In this document: positions 8,039 to 17,044 of the stretch, in pieces
How positions within the stretch are numbered: the first letter of the stretch is position 1
Layout: each line of letters begins with the position of its first letter
Source of the DNA: Belliella kenyensis
GTDB lineage: Bacteria; Bacteroidota; Bacteroidia; Cytophagales; Cyclobacteriaceae
Length of the DNA stretch: 64,000 bases
Direction: 5' to 3'
NCBI RefSeq assembly: GCF_022549675.1
Contig: NZ_JAKZGR010000009.1
Coordinates: 62,001 to 126,000, forward strand
Program-made: the position numbers and the translations under genes
The notes under the pieces: generated by a model
What the model was told of the DNA's origin: nothing
The model's input: only the letters and a program-made list of their open reading frames with translations
Database searches by the model: none

Positions 8039-8972
8039 CCTGATACACGGATTTGATTTTGTAAGTCTTCTTGTCTTGAGACTCGAAATATGTTCTGATA
8101 ATGATCTCTGCAATGATTCCTGTAGTGATCAACTGAATACCCCCAAGAAGGAAAATAAAACCAAGAAGTAGGATAGGTCTGCCCCAGATATCTCCTCCCA
8201 TGAGTTTTTCTATCAATAAATAGAAGTTGATTAATACACCGATCAGGAATGAGAACAATCCTAATGTTCCGAAGATATGTATGGGTCTCTGGAAGTACTT
8301 CTGGAAAAAAAGCATTAAGATCAAATCAGCCATCACTTTGAATGTTCTGCTTAATCCATATTTGGATGTGCCATGAATTCTAGGGTGGTGCTTGACATCT
8401 ACCTCAGTCATGGTAGCACCTTCTTGTTTGGCAAGGACAGGGATGAACCTGTGAAGCTCACCATACAGCCCCATATTCTGTGCAATATGTGCTTTGTAGA
8501 CTCTGAGACTACAGCCGTAATCATTCAAGTATACTTTAGTACTATGTCTTATGATATAGTTAGCTATTTTGCTAGGGAATTTTCTCAGAACAAAGCCATC
8601 TTTTCGGTTTGCTCTTCTACCAGCTACTACATCCCAATCTTCATCTATTGCTTTTTGAAGCATTCCAGGGATGTCTGATGGGTCGTTCTGTAGATCTCCA
8701 TCCATAGTAGCTATGTATTCTCCTTGAGCCAGATCAATTCCTGCGGCAAGTGCAGTGGTCTGACCGTAGTTTTTATTGAATATGATGAGCTTGGTCCTGT
8801 TGTTTGCGTACTTTTTAACTTCAGTCACTGTGCCGTCGGTAGCACCATCTTCGATGAGGATCACCTCATAATTGATGTGCTGAAGTGCTTCATAAGTTGC
8901 ATCCAGCAATGGTTTTATGTTTTCCTCTTCGTTGTAGACAGTGATGACTACGGAGATCAATGGTCTGGTCAT
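8031..8972 (-). CDS. Family 2 glycosyltransferase, polyprenyl-phosphate sugar transferase type (DPM1/GtrB/ArnC-like)
   Basis: The 313-residue protein has a cytoplasmic GT-A domain followed by two C-terminal transmembrane helices (about 235-262 and 268-293), the architecture of enzymes that load a sugar onto undecaprenyl or dolichyl phosphate. The nucleotide-sugar site is seen as VVITVYNEE (8-16), EDG (41-43) and the metal-binding MDGDLQNDP around 90-98. The sugar cannot be inferred. A good promoter (TTTG-N20-TAATTTTG) lies just upstream, so this is the first gene of a two-gene unit with the flippase-like gene. Confidence 0.92.
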   Translation of the reverse strand: MTRPLISVVITVYNEEENIKPLLDATYEALQHINYEVILIEDGATDGTVTEVKKYANNRTKLIIFNKNYGQTTALAAGIDLAQGEYIATMDGDLQNDPSDIPGMLQKAIDEDWDVVAGRRANRKDGFVLRKFPSKIANYIIRHSTKVYLNDYGCSLRVYKAHIAQNMGLYGELHRFIPVLAKQEGATMTEVDVKHHPRIHGTSKYGLSRTFKVMADLILMLFFQKYFQRPIHIFGTLGLFSFLIGVLINFYLLIEKLMGGDIWGRPILLLGFIFLLGGIQLITTGIIAEIIIRTYFESQDKKTYKIKSVYQGE

Positions 8973-8988
8973 GTACTTTATGTTTCGT

Positions 8989-9020
8989 CAAAATTACGGT
9001 TTTATCTTTTTTGAGACAAA
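8989..9020 (-). promoter_or_regulatory. Promoter of the GT2-flippase unit
   Basis: On the minus strand TTTG (9020-9017), a 20-nt spacer, then TAATTTTG (8996-8989). It matches the phylum consensus well and lies 16 nt before the start codon. Confidence 0.7.
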
Positions 9021-9068
9021 CTAAAAAACTGCTACGGACTTAGCTATTTAAGTAATCAGGGTGTTATT

Positions 9069-10751
9069 TTATTTATAGATTTTTACAATATACCTATTAT
9101 CAGTAGCATTTTCTCTCGTTTTAGGGTTTATAAATTCTCCCTTGAGTCTTGATACGTGGAAATTTTCGGATTTTGCCACTATTTCATTGTTCCACTTATC
9201 TGGCTGTACTAGTTCATCTAATTTGGAATCTATGGTATACAAATAAAGTACTTTGTTTTCGCTAAGTTTTTGTTCTAATTCACCCTCATTAATATGCTCG
9301 TGCAAGTAGGCTGAATAAAAATCAAATGCAAAACTATGCACGCCATAGAAGTATATGTCTTCATTTGTAATCTGTGCTTCATTAGCCGTTTCTGCCAAGT
9401 TGTCTCCAGCTTGGTATTGGAGTACTTTTGGATAGAAATTGCCCTGCATCAGTACGTTGATAAATGCTCCCAGTATAACAAGGCTAAATAAAAAGCGGGT
9501 TTCTTGATTACTCACATTTTTGATCAACCAAATGCTAAGTACCCCAATTAATGTCACCAGTATTCCAAATAGAATCGACATTGGGAAGAAATATATGTTA
9601 AGGATAAGAACCAATACAGCTACCAAGAGAATCAGTCCCAGATTTACTCGCTTCCATACATTACTTAACCTAATGCTTTCAAGAAAATCAGCAGTCATCA
9701 AAGCCATGAAAGGAATCAAAGTGATGATATAATGAGGTAGCTTGAAGTTTGACATGGAGTATATGGTGATCAATAGAGTGATCCCAGCCCATATTGACCA
9801 GATGAGGCCTTTTTCTCTCGAACCTACTCTTTTCATCACGTATATAAATGCAGTGAAGAATAAAATAGACCATGGAATAAGGCTCCACAGTGAAGTATGT
9901 AAGAAAAATAATGGGTCTTGACCACCGTCTGAGCCAAACTCGCCACCTCCAAATCGTTCAAAGTTTTGTCCCCAAAGGATGAAGTATACTCCTGAGTTTC
10001 CAGTAGTGCCTCGTATTTCTAGCTCTGGATGTAAATCAAACTGTGTATAGTAACCATAAAGTGATGGCGAAATGAATATGAAAAATACGGGTATGATCAA
10101 CCAAAGCTTGTAAGATGCGAGGATTTTCCAATCTTTTTTCTCCAAAATATAAAAAAAGAATATAATTGTAGGTACTGCAGGGCCTATCATCCCTTTGGTC
10201 ATAAATGCCAATGCCAATCCTAGTGCGGTGAGGGTCAGATATCTCCACGACTTTGATTCTTGAAACTTTACCATTTGCCAAAACGCAAAGATCATAAATG
10301 ATGCTAACATGCCATCCATTCTTACATCGCTATTGGCTAAAGTGAAAGCAAATGATGAAGCTAGAAGTAGCGCTGCTGTTTCTCCTACTTTTTTATTGTA
10401 AAGCTGTGATCCAAGTTTGTAAGTAGCGTAGGTTCCCAGGATTGAAGTGAGGAGTGTGGGTAGCTTGTATGCGAAGGTGTTTACACCGAATAATTTAAAT
10501 GAAATGGCTGCTGTCCAAAAAAGTAAATGAGGCTTGTCCATATATGGTTTGCCTATATCATACAGAGACCAAAAATCACCTGTAAGATACATTCTCAAGG
10601 CAATATTGGCATGATGTGCAGGGTCTGTTTCGAACAATGGGACAAATGATCCGAAGATATAGGCCAAAATAATCAAACATACAGTGAAATACTTGATGGC
10701 TTGATTTTCTTCCTGTTTTGGATTTTTTGTTTTATTGAAAAAGGTTTCCAT
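9069..10751 (-). CDS. ArnT-like GT39/GT83 family integral-membrane glycosyltransferase
   Basis: The 560-residue protein has about twelve hydrophobic helices and the conserved luminal loop of PMT/ArnT enzymes: FETDPAHHANIALRMY (about 40-55) with the catalytic-type acidic residue, then GKPYMDKPHLLFW. Such enzymes take a sugar from a polyprenyl phosphate in the periplasm and transfer it to lipid A or protein. A soluble C-terminal domain (about 440-560) follows the membrane part, as in ArnT. The adjacent GT2 gene would make the lipid-linked donor. The acceptor and the sugar are unknown. A candidate -7 element precedes it, so it may have its own promoter. Confidence 0.88.
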   Translation of the reverse strand: METFFNKTKNPKQEENQAIKYFTVCLIILAYIFGSFVPLFETDPAHHANIALRMYLTGDFWSLYDIGKPYMDKPHLLFWTAAISFKLFGVNTFAYKLPTLLTSILGTYATYKLGSQLYNKKVGETAALLLASSFAFTLANSDVRMDGMLASFMIFAFWQMVKFQESKSWRYLTLTALGLALAFMTKGMIGPAVPTIIFFFYILEKKDWKILASYKLWLIIPVFFIFISPSLYGYYTQFDLHPELEIRGTTGNSGVYFILWGQNFERFGGGEFGSDGGQDPLFFLHTSLWSLIPWSILFFTAFIYVMKRVGSREKGLIWSIWAGITLLITIYSMSNFKLPHYIITLIPFMALMTADFLESIRLSNVWKRVNLGLILLVAVLVLILNIYFFPMSILFGILVTLIGVLSIWLIKNVSNQETRFLFSLVILGAFINVLMQGNFYPKVLQYQAGDNLAETANEAQITNEDIYFYGVHSFAFDFYSAYLHEHINEGELEQKLSENKVLYLYTIDSKLDELVQPDKWNNEIVAKSENFHVSRLKGEFINPKTRENATDNRYIVKIYK

Positions 10752-10768
10752 TCACTTTAATTTTGATG

Positions 10769-10776
10769 CAAAGTTA
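10769..10776 (-). promoter_or_regulatory. Candidate -7 promoter element of the GT39 gene
   Basis: TAACTTTG on the minus strand, 17 nt before the ATG. A TTG lies 16 nt further upstream (10795-10793), a slightly short spacer for the phylum. Confidence 0.45.
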
Positions 10777-10829
10777 TCAATTATTCTGACAGCAATCTTT
10801 CAATGAACACATTCTCCAAGGCATGGGGC

Positions 10830-10858
10830 AAAAAAAAGACCCTCCAGCAAGAGGGTCT
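10830..10858 (-). terminator. Intrinsic terminator of xerC-hpf
   Basis: Stem AGACCCTC/GAGGGTCT with a 6-nt loop, followed on the minus strand by seven T residues; it starts 22 nt after the hpf stop. Confidence 0.9.
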
Positions 10859-10880
10859 GATTGATTTGTTGTGGTTGAGG

Positions 10881-11186
10881 TTATTGGTGAGCTAATACTA
10901 CCTTTTCTTTGAATTTTTTGATCTGTCGTCTGAGTGCCTCTATAGCTTCATCAGCTGCAGCTTCGAAGGAGTCGCTTTGGTGTTTTGCAAAAAGTTGCTT
11001 TCCAGGTACATTCAATTTGATCTCTATGATTTTATTTTCATTCTTCTCGTTTTTATCTAATCTCATAAAAACTTCACCGTCGATAATTCGATCATAGAAG
11101 GTGTCTAACTTGTCAGCTTTTCTTTGGATGAAATCTGTAAGTTTACGATCAGCATCGAAATGGATGGAATGCATTTGAAGTTTCAT
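10881..11186 (-). CDS. hpf: Ribosome hibernation-promoting factor, short HPF/YfiA type
   Basis: The 101-residue protein begins MKLQMHSIHFDADRKL, which is the family start; the open frame extends 18 residues further upstream without homology. The sigma-54 modulation/S30EA fold is recognisable from the DRKLTDFIQRKADKLDTFYDR helix and the LNVPGKQLFAKHQSDSFEAA region. It binds the decoding centre of idle ribosomes and protects them in stationary phase. At this length it is the short form and lacks the C-terminal dimerisation domain of long HPF. It starts 28 nt after xerC and shares its terminator. Confidence 0.93.
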   Translation of the reverse strand: MKLQMHSIHFDADRKLTDFIQRKADKLDTFYDRIIDGEVFMRLDKNEKNENKIIEIKLNVPGKQLFAKHQSDSFEAAADEAIEALRRQIKKFKEKVVLAHQ

Positions 11187-11214
11187 AATGGTATTTGTTT
11201 TAGTTAAACTTATA

Positions 11215-12105
11215 TTAAGCTTTAGGATGTGCTTGTTCAAACACAGCCTTGAGTTTTTCCATGGAATTGTGCGTATACACTTGTGTAGCTGCTAGGCTAG
11301 CGTGCCCTAGTAAGTCTTTGACCGCATTCAAGTCAGCACCCTTGTTGAGTAGATGAGTAGCAAACGTGTGTCTCAACAAGTGTGGACTTCGTTTGGAAGT
11401 CTGAGCAAAAAGATCCAAATAGTGTCTTACGATTCGGTATATCTTCATAGGGTAGGCGGGGCTTCTATCTTTTCTAACGATAAAGTAGTCACTCTCGTCT
11501 ACAAATGAAAATGTTTCTTCAAATACTTTTTTATACGAAATAATATTTTTTATAATAACCTTTGTTAGGGGGATTATTCTTTGTTTTTTGCGCTTACCCA
11601 ATACCTTAACTGTTCCTTCTGAGAGGTCAAGATCCTTCCATTGAATGGCTAGTAGTTCGCTAAGTCTGACACCTGTGAGGTAGAGAAACTCCATCACCAT
11701 TTTATCTCTCTGTCCTTCAAAGTCAGTAGTGTATACTTCGGCTTCGAGAATTTTTTCGATAGACTCCTCTTGGACAAATTCTGGGAGTCTTTTGCCTGTT
11801 TTGAGTGCTTTGACTTTGTAGGTTGGATCTTTGGTGATTTCACCTGATCTAAGCAAAAACTTGTAAAAAGATCTCAGCGTAGCAATTTTTCGATTGATTG
11901 AGCTGGGGTTTAGCCCTTGTTCTACGAGATCGATAATCCATGCTCGGATCTCAGGATGCTCGGAGAAGCTTATATCTTCCCTATCAAATGATAGATTGCA
12001 AAACTCCTGAAATTGCTCCAAGTCTTTTTCGTAAGCCAAAATGGTGTGCTTACTGGCTCTTTTTTCGAATGCTATATAATTGATAAAAGAAGCGATCATT
12101 TGCAA
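11215..12105 (-). CDS. xerC: Tyrosine recombinase XerC/XerD type
   Basis: The 296-residue protein has an N-terminal SAM-like core-binding domain (about 1-90) and a C-terminal catalytic domain. The catalytic set is complete: Arg147 (TGVRLSE), Lys in the beta-hairpin near 171, His242 and Arg245 (HLLRH), His268 (LLGHAS) and nucleophile Tyr277 (VYTH). Family members resolve chromosome dimers at dif with FtsK. Length and sequence fit the housekeeping paralogue rather than a mobile integrase, and hpf follows in an operon. A Met two codons in is an equally good start. No dif-like site was identified in the window. The REP-like block begins 60 bp upstream. Confidence 0.93.
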   Translation of the reverse strand: MQMIASFINYIAFEKRASKHTILAYEKDLEQFQEFCNLSFDREDISFSEHPEIRAWIIDLVEQGLNPSSINRKIATLRSFYKFLLRSGEITKDPTYKVKALKTGKRLPEFVQEESIEKILEAEVYTTDFEGQRDKMVMEFLYLTGVRLSELLAIQWKDLDLSEGTVKVLGKRKKQRIIPLTKVIIKNIISYKKVFEETFSFVDESDYFIVRKDRSPAYPMKIYRIVRHYLDLFAQTSKRSPHLLRHTFATHLLNKGADLNAVKDLLGHASLAATQVYTHNSMEKLKAVFEQAHPKA

Positions 12106-12164
12106 AGAATCTGGTTTATGAAGTTAATCATTTTTGATGGAAAATTATAGAAATATTATGGAGA

Positions 12165-12394
12165 TATCTTAAATATGTGAGTTGTATTGTTTCTAAATGG
12201 AATTATAAATTCCTAGGATACTTAAGTGTAGACGCAATCTACGCTTAGGTGCTGAGTCTATTATTGAGGAGAGCCCCACCTGTCTAGGTGTAGTTTGCAA
12301 CTACACCTAGGGTATCTTAAATACATTGGTTCTAATATTTTTAAAGGAATTGAAAATTCTAAGGATATTGAAGCGTAGATTCAATCTACGCTTA
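12165..12394. repeat. Diverged direct repeats carrying palindromes (REP-like block, part 1)
   Basis: Copy A (12165-12247) and copy B (12313-12394) align along their length: both begin TATCTTAAATA, pass through GGAATT and (C)TAAGGAT/CTAGGAT, and end in a hairpin whose right arm is TCTACGCTTA. Hairpins: 12223-12247, arms TAAGTGTAGA/TCTACGCTTA, and 12371-12393, arms AAGCGTAGA/TCTACGCTT. Between the copies lies a 12-bp perfect palindrome with a 3-nt loop at 12284-12310 (CTAGGTGTAGTT/AACTACACCTAG). No ORF is present. Confidence 0.8.
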
Positions 12395-12520
12395 GACGAG
12401 GTATGTATATAATCTATGCTTAGACGAGGTGGGTATACAATCTACGCTTAGACGAGGTGGGGATGCATCTATGCTTAGACGAAGTGGTAAAGCAATCTAC
12501 GCTTAGTCGAAGTGGATATA
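12382..12520 (+). repeat. Five tandem copies of a roughly 28-bp unit (REP-like block, part 2)
   Basis: Units start at 12382, 12411, 12439, 12467 and 12494 and follow the consensus AATCTACGCTTAGACGAGG plus TGGGTATAC, with scattered substitutions (CTACG/CTATG, GAGG/GAAG). The preceding segment GAGCCCCACCTGTCTAGGTGTAG (12271-12293) reads as an inverted version of the same unit. The array is uninterrupted, with no unique spacers, so it is not CRISPR. Confidence 0.85.
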
Positions 12521-12523
12521 AAT

Positions 12524-13165
12524 TTAAAATTTTTGTTCTTTAATGAGTGGTTCTTCTGGATTGTATATTGCATTCATGGATGCTGCACTTTCTTCAACTG
12601 TATTCGTAAACCCTACTTCTTTTCTCCTGACGTTGATTGACTCGGCGTTTTCAACTGGCCATATTACCCAAGAGCCATCATTACGCAATTCGCTACTTGC
12701 TTGTGTGCCAAAAATCTGCTTTTTTCCTTGATACATCAACATTCTGTCCTGCATCATAGCAGCATGAATTTTACTTGCTTCATTCTCATTGGCCAATGCT
12801 TGCAATTGAGGATAATATTTTTCTATTTCATTCAAATCAGCATGTTGTATTACTAAAAAAATTGATCGAGACCCTTTTTCACCTATTTCACTTTTTTTTG
12901 GCCAGCCATATTTATCAAGTTTGGCTATTACCCAAGCTTGATTTGATGAATCTATTTTGTCCATCTCTGTAAAAATGTCACTAGGAAGCGGACTGTTTGA
13001 TTGCATCGCTTCATTTATTTGCTTTCTAACGCCTTGGTCAAGTTCCATTATAGAGTCTAGGGAAACTGAATATGCACTATAATCAGGCTTTTCTGAATTT
13101 TCATTTGATTTTTGGGAGCATGAAGTAATAGCAAATGTTATGGAAATAATGATGAAAATTTTCAT
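12524..13165 (-). CDS. DUF6624 family lipoprotein
   Basis: The 213-residue protein begins with a lipoprotein signal peptide (lipobox AITSC, Cys16), so it should be anchored in the envelope. The C-terminal part shows the DUF6624 pattern: a D-x-x-N helix, KYGWPKKSEIGEKGSRSIFLVIQHAD, then a helical stretch and DRMLMYQGKKQIFGTQ, ending in WPVENAESINVRRKEVG. The domain's biochemical role is not known. The REP-like array ends 4 bp after the stop codon. The gene appears monocistronic. Confidence 0.85.
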   Translation of the reverse strand: MKIFIIISITFAITSCSQKSNENSEKPDYSAYSVSLDSIMELDQGVRKQINEAMQSNSPLPSDIFTEMDKIDSSNQAWVIAKLDKYGWPKKSEIGEKGSRSIFLVIQHADLNEIEKYYPQLQALANENEASKIHAAMMQDRMLMYQGKKQIFGTQASSELRNDGSWVIWPVENAESINVRRKEVGFTNTVEESAASMNAIYNPEEPLIKEQKF

Positions 13166-13246
13166 ATCTAATTTTTAAGCTTTTACTAATTTAGGGTATA
13201 ACGCCTTGGACTACTAAGTAAAAAGCCTAAGAAATGTTAAAGGCAT

Positions 13247-13278
13247 AAAAAAAGCGCATCCACTTTCGGTAGATGCGC
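13247..13278 (-). terminator. Intrinsic terminator of rpsU
   Basis: Stem GCGCATC/GATGCGC with an 11-nt loop, followed on the minus strand by a run of seven T residues; it lies 44 nt after the rpsU stop. Confidence 0.88.
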
Positions 13279-13321
13279 CAATTGAGTGTATCTCAAAAAG
13301 ATAGCAAACAATAAAATGATA

Positions 13322-13516
13322 TTATTTTGCTTCTTCAGTTTGGAGTCTTTGCTTATAAGCAGCTTTGATTCTCTGCTCTCTGTTTTTTACAGAAGGTTTT
13401 ACAAAGTGTTGTCTCGCTCTAAGTTCTCTTACAGCTCCAGTTCTATCAAACTTCTTTTTGAAACGCTTAAGCGCTTTCTCGATAGATTCGTTTTCTTTTA
13501 CGTTGACTATGATCAT
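13322..13516 (-). CDS. rpsU: 30S ribosomal protein bS21
   Basis: The 64-residue basic protein MIIVNVKENESIEKALKRFK with KKFDRTGAVRELRARQHFVKPS is bS21, which sits beside the anti-Shine-Dalgarno tail of 16S rRNA on the 30S platform. In Bacteroidota ribosomes bS21, with bS18 and bS6, is reported to occlude that tail. Unlike its neighbours, this gene has a very strong Shine-Dalgarno sequence (separate entry), which suggests bS21 limits its own synthesis. It is transcribed alone from a nearby promoter with a short leader and ends at a strong terminator. Confidence 0.97.
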   Translation of the reverse strand: MIIVNVKENESIEKALKRFKKKFDRTGAVRELRARQHFVKPSVKNREQRIKAAYKQRLQTEEAK

Positions 13517-13523
13517 ATGTTTA

Positions 13524-13534
13524 CACCTCCTTTC
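13524..13534 (-). promoter_or_regulatory. Full-length Shine-Dalgarno sequence of rpsU
   Basis: On the minus strand GAAAGGAGGTG is the exact complement of the 16S 3' tail CACCUCCUUUC typical of Bacteroidota. GGAGG ends 9 nt before the ATG. Nearly all other genes in the window have A-rich leaders with no such sequence. Confidence 0.9.
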
Positions 13535-13541
13535 AGGGTTG

Positions 13542-13575
13542 CAAAGGTAAGGAGAATATTTTGGTTTTAAAACAA
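13542..13575 (-). promoter_or_regulatory. Promoter of rpsU
   Basis: TACCTTTG (13549-13542, minus strand) with TTG 23 nt upstream (13575-13573). The predicted start leaves a leader of roughly 20 nt that holds little more than the Shine-Dalgarno sequence. The TTACCTTTGCA core is shared with the rpsL promoter at 61322. Confidence 0.55.
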
Positions 13576-13708
13576 TTGCGTGTTTATTTCAAGAAATAGC
13601 TTTTTCTTTTTGGTGTTTGTTGATGATAATTACATAGTTTTTATTGTTGAAGATGATTTTTCTATTTACTAAAATCATAGTAAAAGCTTGCTTTGCTAGA
13701 TTAGATCA

Positions 13709-14779
13709 TCAATACCTGAACTCAATAATATCTTCATCCTCACTTGATGATAATCCATAGATTACTTTATTTTTTTCATCGACAGTAAAGTATTTGATTG
13801 GGATATCAAGTTCGAAATGCCTGGTGACTTTCCCTGTATAATCAAATAGGAATATTACATGGCATGGAGACATTCCAGTGGTTTGGATTTTCTTGACTTT
13901 CTCCCCACTGTATAGCATGAAGATTTGGTGTTCTCCAAGGAAAAAGTCCTGATAGGTTCTGACTGCCTCAGGGTCATTCATGTGGTAGTATGAGTAGTCT
14001 TCAGATTGTTGTATGATTTCATAGCTTGGGTTTTCGAAATATGGCCCTTCTACGACGAGTATTTCTTTACTGGAGTAGTCTAGTATTTCAAAGTGATCCC
14101 TATCCATAGAAAAGAAACCGAATTTTGTTTTGCTTCTATTGGAGGTGAAATGATTTGCAAAAGCTTGTCTAGTTACATTCAAGGGATTATCATCTGGTAA
14201 CATTCCTTTCCAACTTCCATACCCTGCCAATACTTTTCCACTTTTGCTGTATTCTACAAATTTTTCTTCTCCTGATACCCTAAGTGCCAGAAGGGTGCTA
14301 TCGGTTAGCCAAGTGATTTCAGTTGCTGCGTAGAACTCTGGATTACGCTGCTTAAGTTGGTTTTGAGAGAGCTTTTGTGTACTGTCACTTAGGCTGAATT
14401 CAGAGAATACTTTTTCAAAGCTGTATGCCCAAAAATTGCCTGGCGTAAAACTATAGTCTAGCGTCCATGTATATGCTACCTCGCCTGGCCCACTACCTTC
14501 TATGCCTAGACCATAGAGCCACTTCTTTTCTTTGGTGCCTATGATGTGGAGTGGGGGATCCATAGCTTTATCAGAGACGACAATGTACCCATCTACGAAA
14601 AATGGTTTTCTCGTCATTTGAAAATTTGTGATTCCGAATGGTTCTCCTTTCAATATGGTTTTCTGTGGGAGATCACTTTCGGTTATCCTTACCCAATGCT
14701 CACCAGGTCTATTTTGATTGTCTGATTTTTGGGTGCATTGGAAGAGTATTAAGATCAGAATGAATAAGTATCTTATCAC
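13709..14779 (-). CDS. 6-bladed beta-propeller lipoprotein, BF3164-like
   Basis: From the GTG at 14779 the protein is 356 residues and begins with a short basic n-region, a strongly hydrophobic core (YLFILILIL) and the lipobox LFQC. An ATG 60 bp upstream is possible but gives an unusual 22-residue n-region. The body has repeated beta-strand units, including GIEGSGPGEV, a phrase typical of the BF3164/TolB-like 6-bladed propeller lipoproteins of Bacteroidota, and ends FDYTGKVTRHFELD...VDEKNKVIYGLSS. The function is unknown. No small partner peptide gene was found directly upstream. Confidence 0.78.
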   Translation of the reverse strand: MIRYLFILILILFQCTQKSDNQNRPGEHWVRITESDLPQKTILKGEPFGITNFQMTRKPFFVDGYIVVSDKAMDPPLHIIGTKEKKWLYGLGIEGSGPGEVAYTWTLDYSFTPGNFWAYSFEKVFSEFSLSDSTQKLSQNQLKQRNPEFYAATEITWLTDSTLLALRVSGEEKFVEYSKSGKVLAGYGSWKGMLPDDNPLNVTRQAFANHFTSNRSKTKFGFFSMDRDHFEILDYSSKEILVVEGPYFENPSYEIIQQSEDYSYYHMNDPEAVRTYQDFFLGEHQIFMLYSGEKVKKIQTTGMSPCHVIFLFDYTGKVTRHFELDIPIKYFTVDEKNKVIYGLSSSEDEDIIEFRY

Positions 14780-14990
14780 GTTTTTATTGAAAGTATGTTG
14801 AATTTTTTCTATTAAAGATTGATATGTTAACCCCAACACTTAGTATTTGGGTTAAGACTAGTGATTTTTATAATTTATTTTTCAGGTATAAAAAGTTATA
14901 CTTAGGTTATTGGTATTTGAAAGATAATCAGATCTTAAAAAAACAACTAAATACTTGGAAGTTATTTAAAAGTCTTTGGATTAAGCATGC

Positions 14991-15018
14991 AAAAAGCCCA
15001 ACGATAGTTGGGCTTTTT
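14991..15018 (-). terminator. Intrinsic terminator of atpD-atpC
   Basis: A perfect 12-bp stem, AAAAAGCCCAAC/GTTGGGCTTTTT, with a 4-nt loop (GATA). The T-tract works for minus-strand transcripts from atpC, 28 nt upstream; the symmetric form would also act on plus-strand transcripts. Confidence 0.9.
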
Positions 15019-15045
15019 GGTTATTGAAATAAATTTTTTGTAATA

Positions 15046-15288
15046 TTAAACTACTTTTTCTGCAAGCAAAACGATTTTGTTGTCTTTTATTTCTACAACA
15101 CCACCATCTACAATTAGGCTCTGCTTGCCTTCATTGGTCGTAAAGGATACAGTCCCTTTCGCCAATGCAGAGACTAGCGGTGCGTGATTTTTCAATACCT
15201 GAAATGCACCATTTGCTCCTGGAAAGCTTGCTTCTGAAACTTCTCCTTGAAACACTTTTTTGTCTGGTGTTACGATCTCTAGTTGCAT
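15046..15288 (-). CDS. atpC: F0F1 ATP synthase epsilon subunit
   Basis: The 80-residue protein is the beta-sandwich domain of epsilon: MQLEIVTPDKKVFQGEV, ASFPGANGAFQVLKNHAPLVSAL and VDGGVVEIKDNKIVLLAE. It links the F1 head to the c-ring rotor in the membrane-bound ATP synthase. The C-terminal inhibitory helices of longer homologues (about 130 residues) are absent, as is common in Bacteroidota. It follows atpD after 81 nt, and both end at the terminator at 14991-15018. Confidence 0.95.
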   Translation of the reverse strand: MQLEIVTPDKKVFQGEVSEASFPGANGAFQVLKNHAPLVSALAKGTVSFTTNEGKQSLIVDGGVVEIKDNKIVLLAEKVV

Positions 15289-15369
15289 TTTTTCTTATTA
15301 TAAGGTTATTGAGTTAATGATGACCAGCTTTATTATAGATAAACTGATCACCACTAACTAGTAACTATT

Positions 15370-16951
<1,582 letters not shown>

Positions 16952-17044
16952 GGATGTTCGGAAATTAAATCATGAATAATTGTCAATTTTCATAAACTTA
17001 TTGCTTACACGTAATATACAATGTGTTCTTTTGGGTGATAACTG

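Noticed and set aside
12382-12520. Tandem repeats that look like a CRISPR array
   Set aside because: The five units of about 28 bp touch each other with no unique spacers of 30 bp or more, and no cas genes are present.
13286-13570. Plus-strand frame across rpsU
   Set aside because: Antisense to a confirmed ribosomal gene and covers its SD and promoter; no homology.
14824-15027. Small plus-strand frame upstream of the atpC terminator
   Set aside because: Low complexity and ends inside the terminator stem; no signal of coding.
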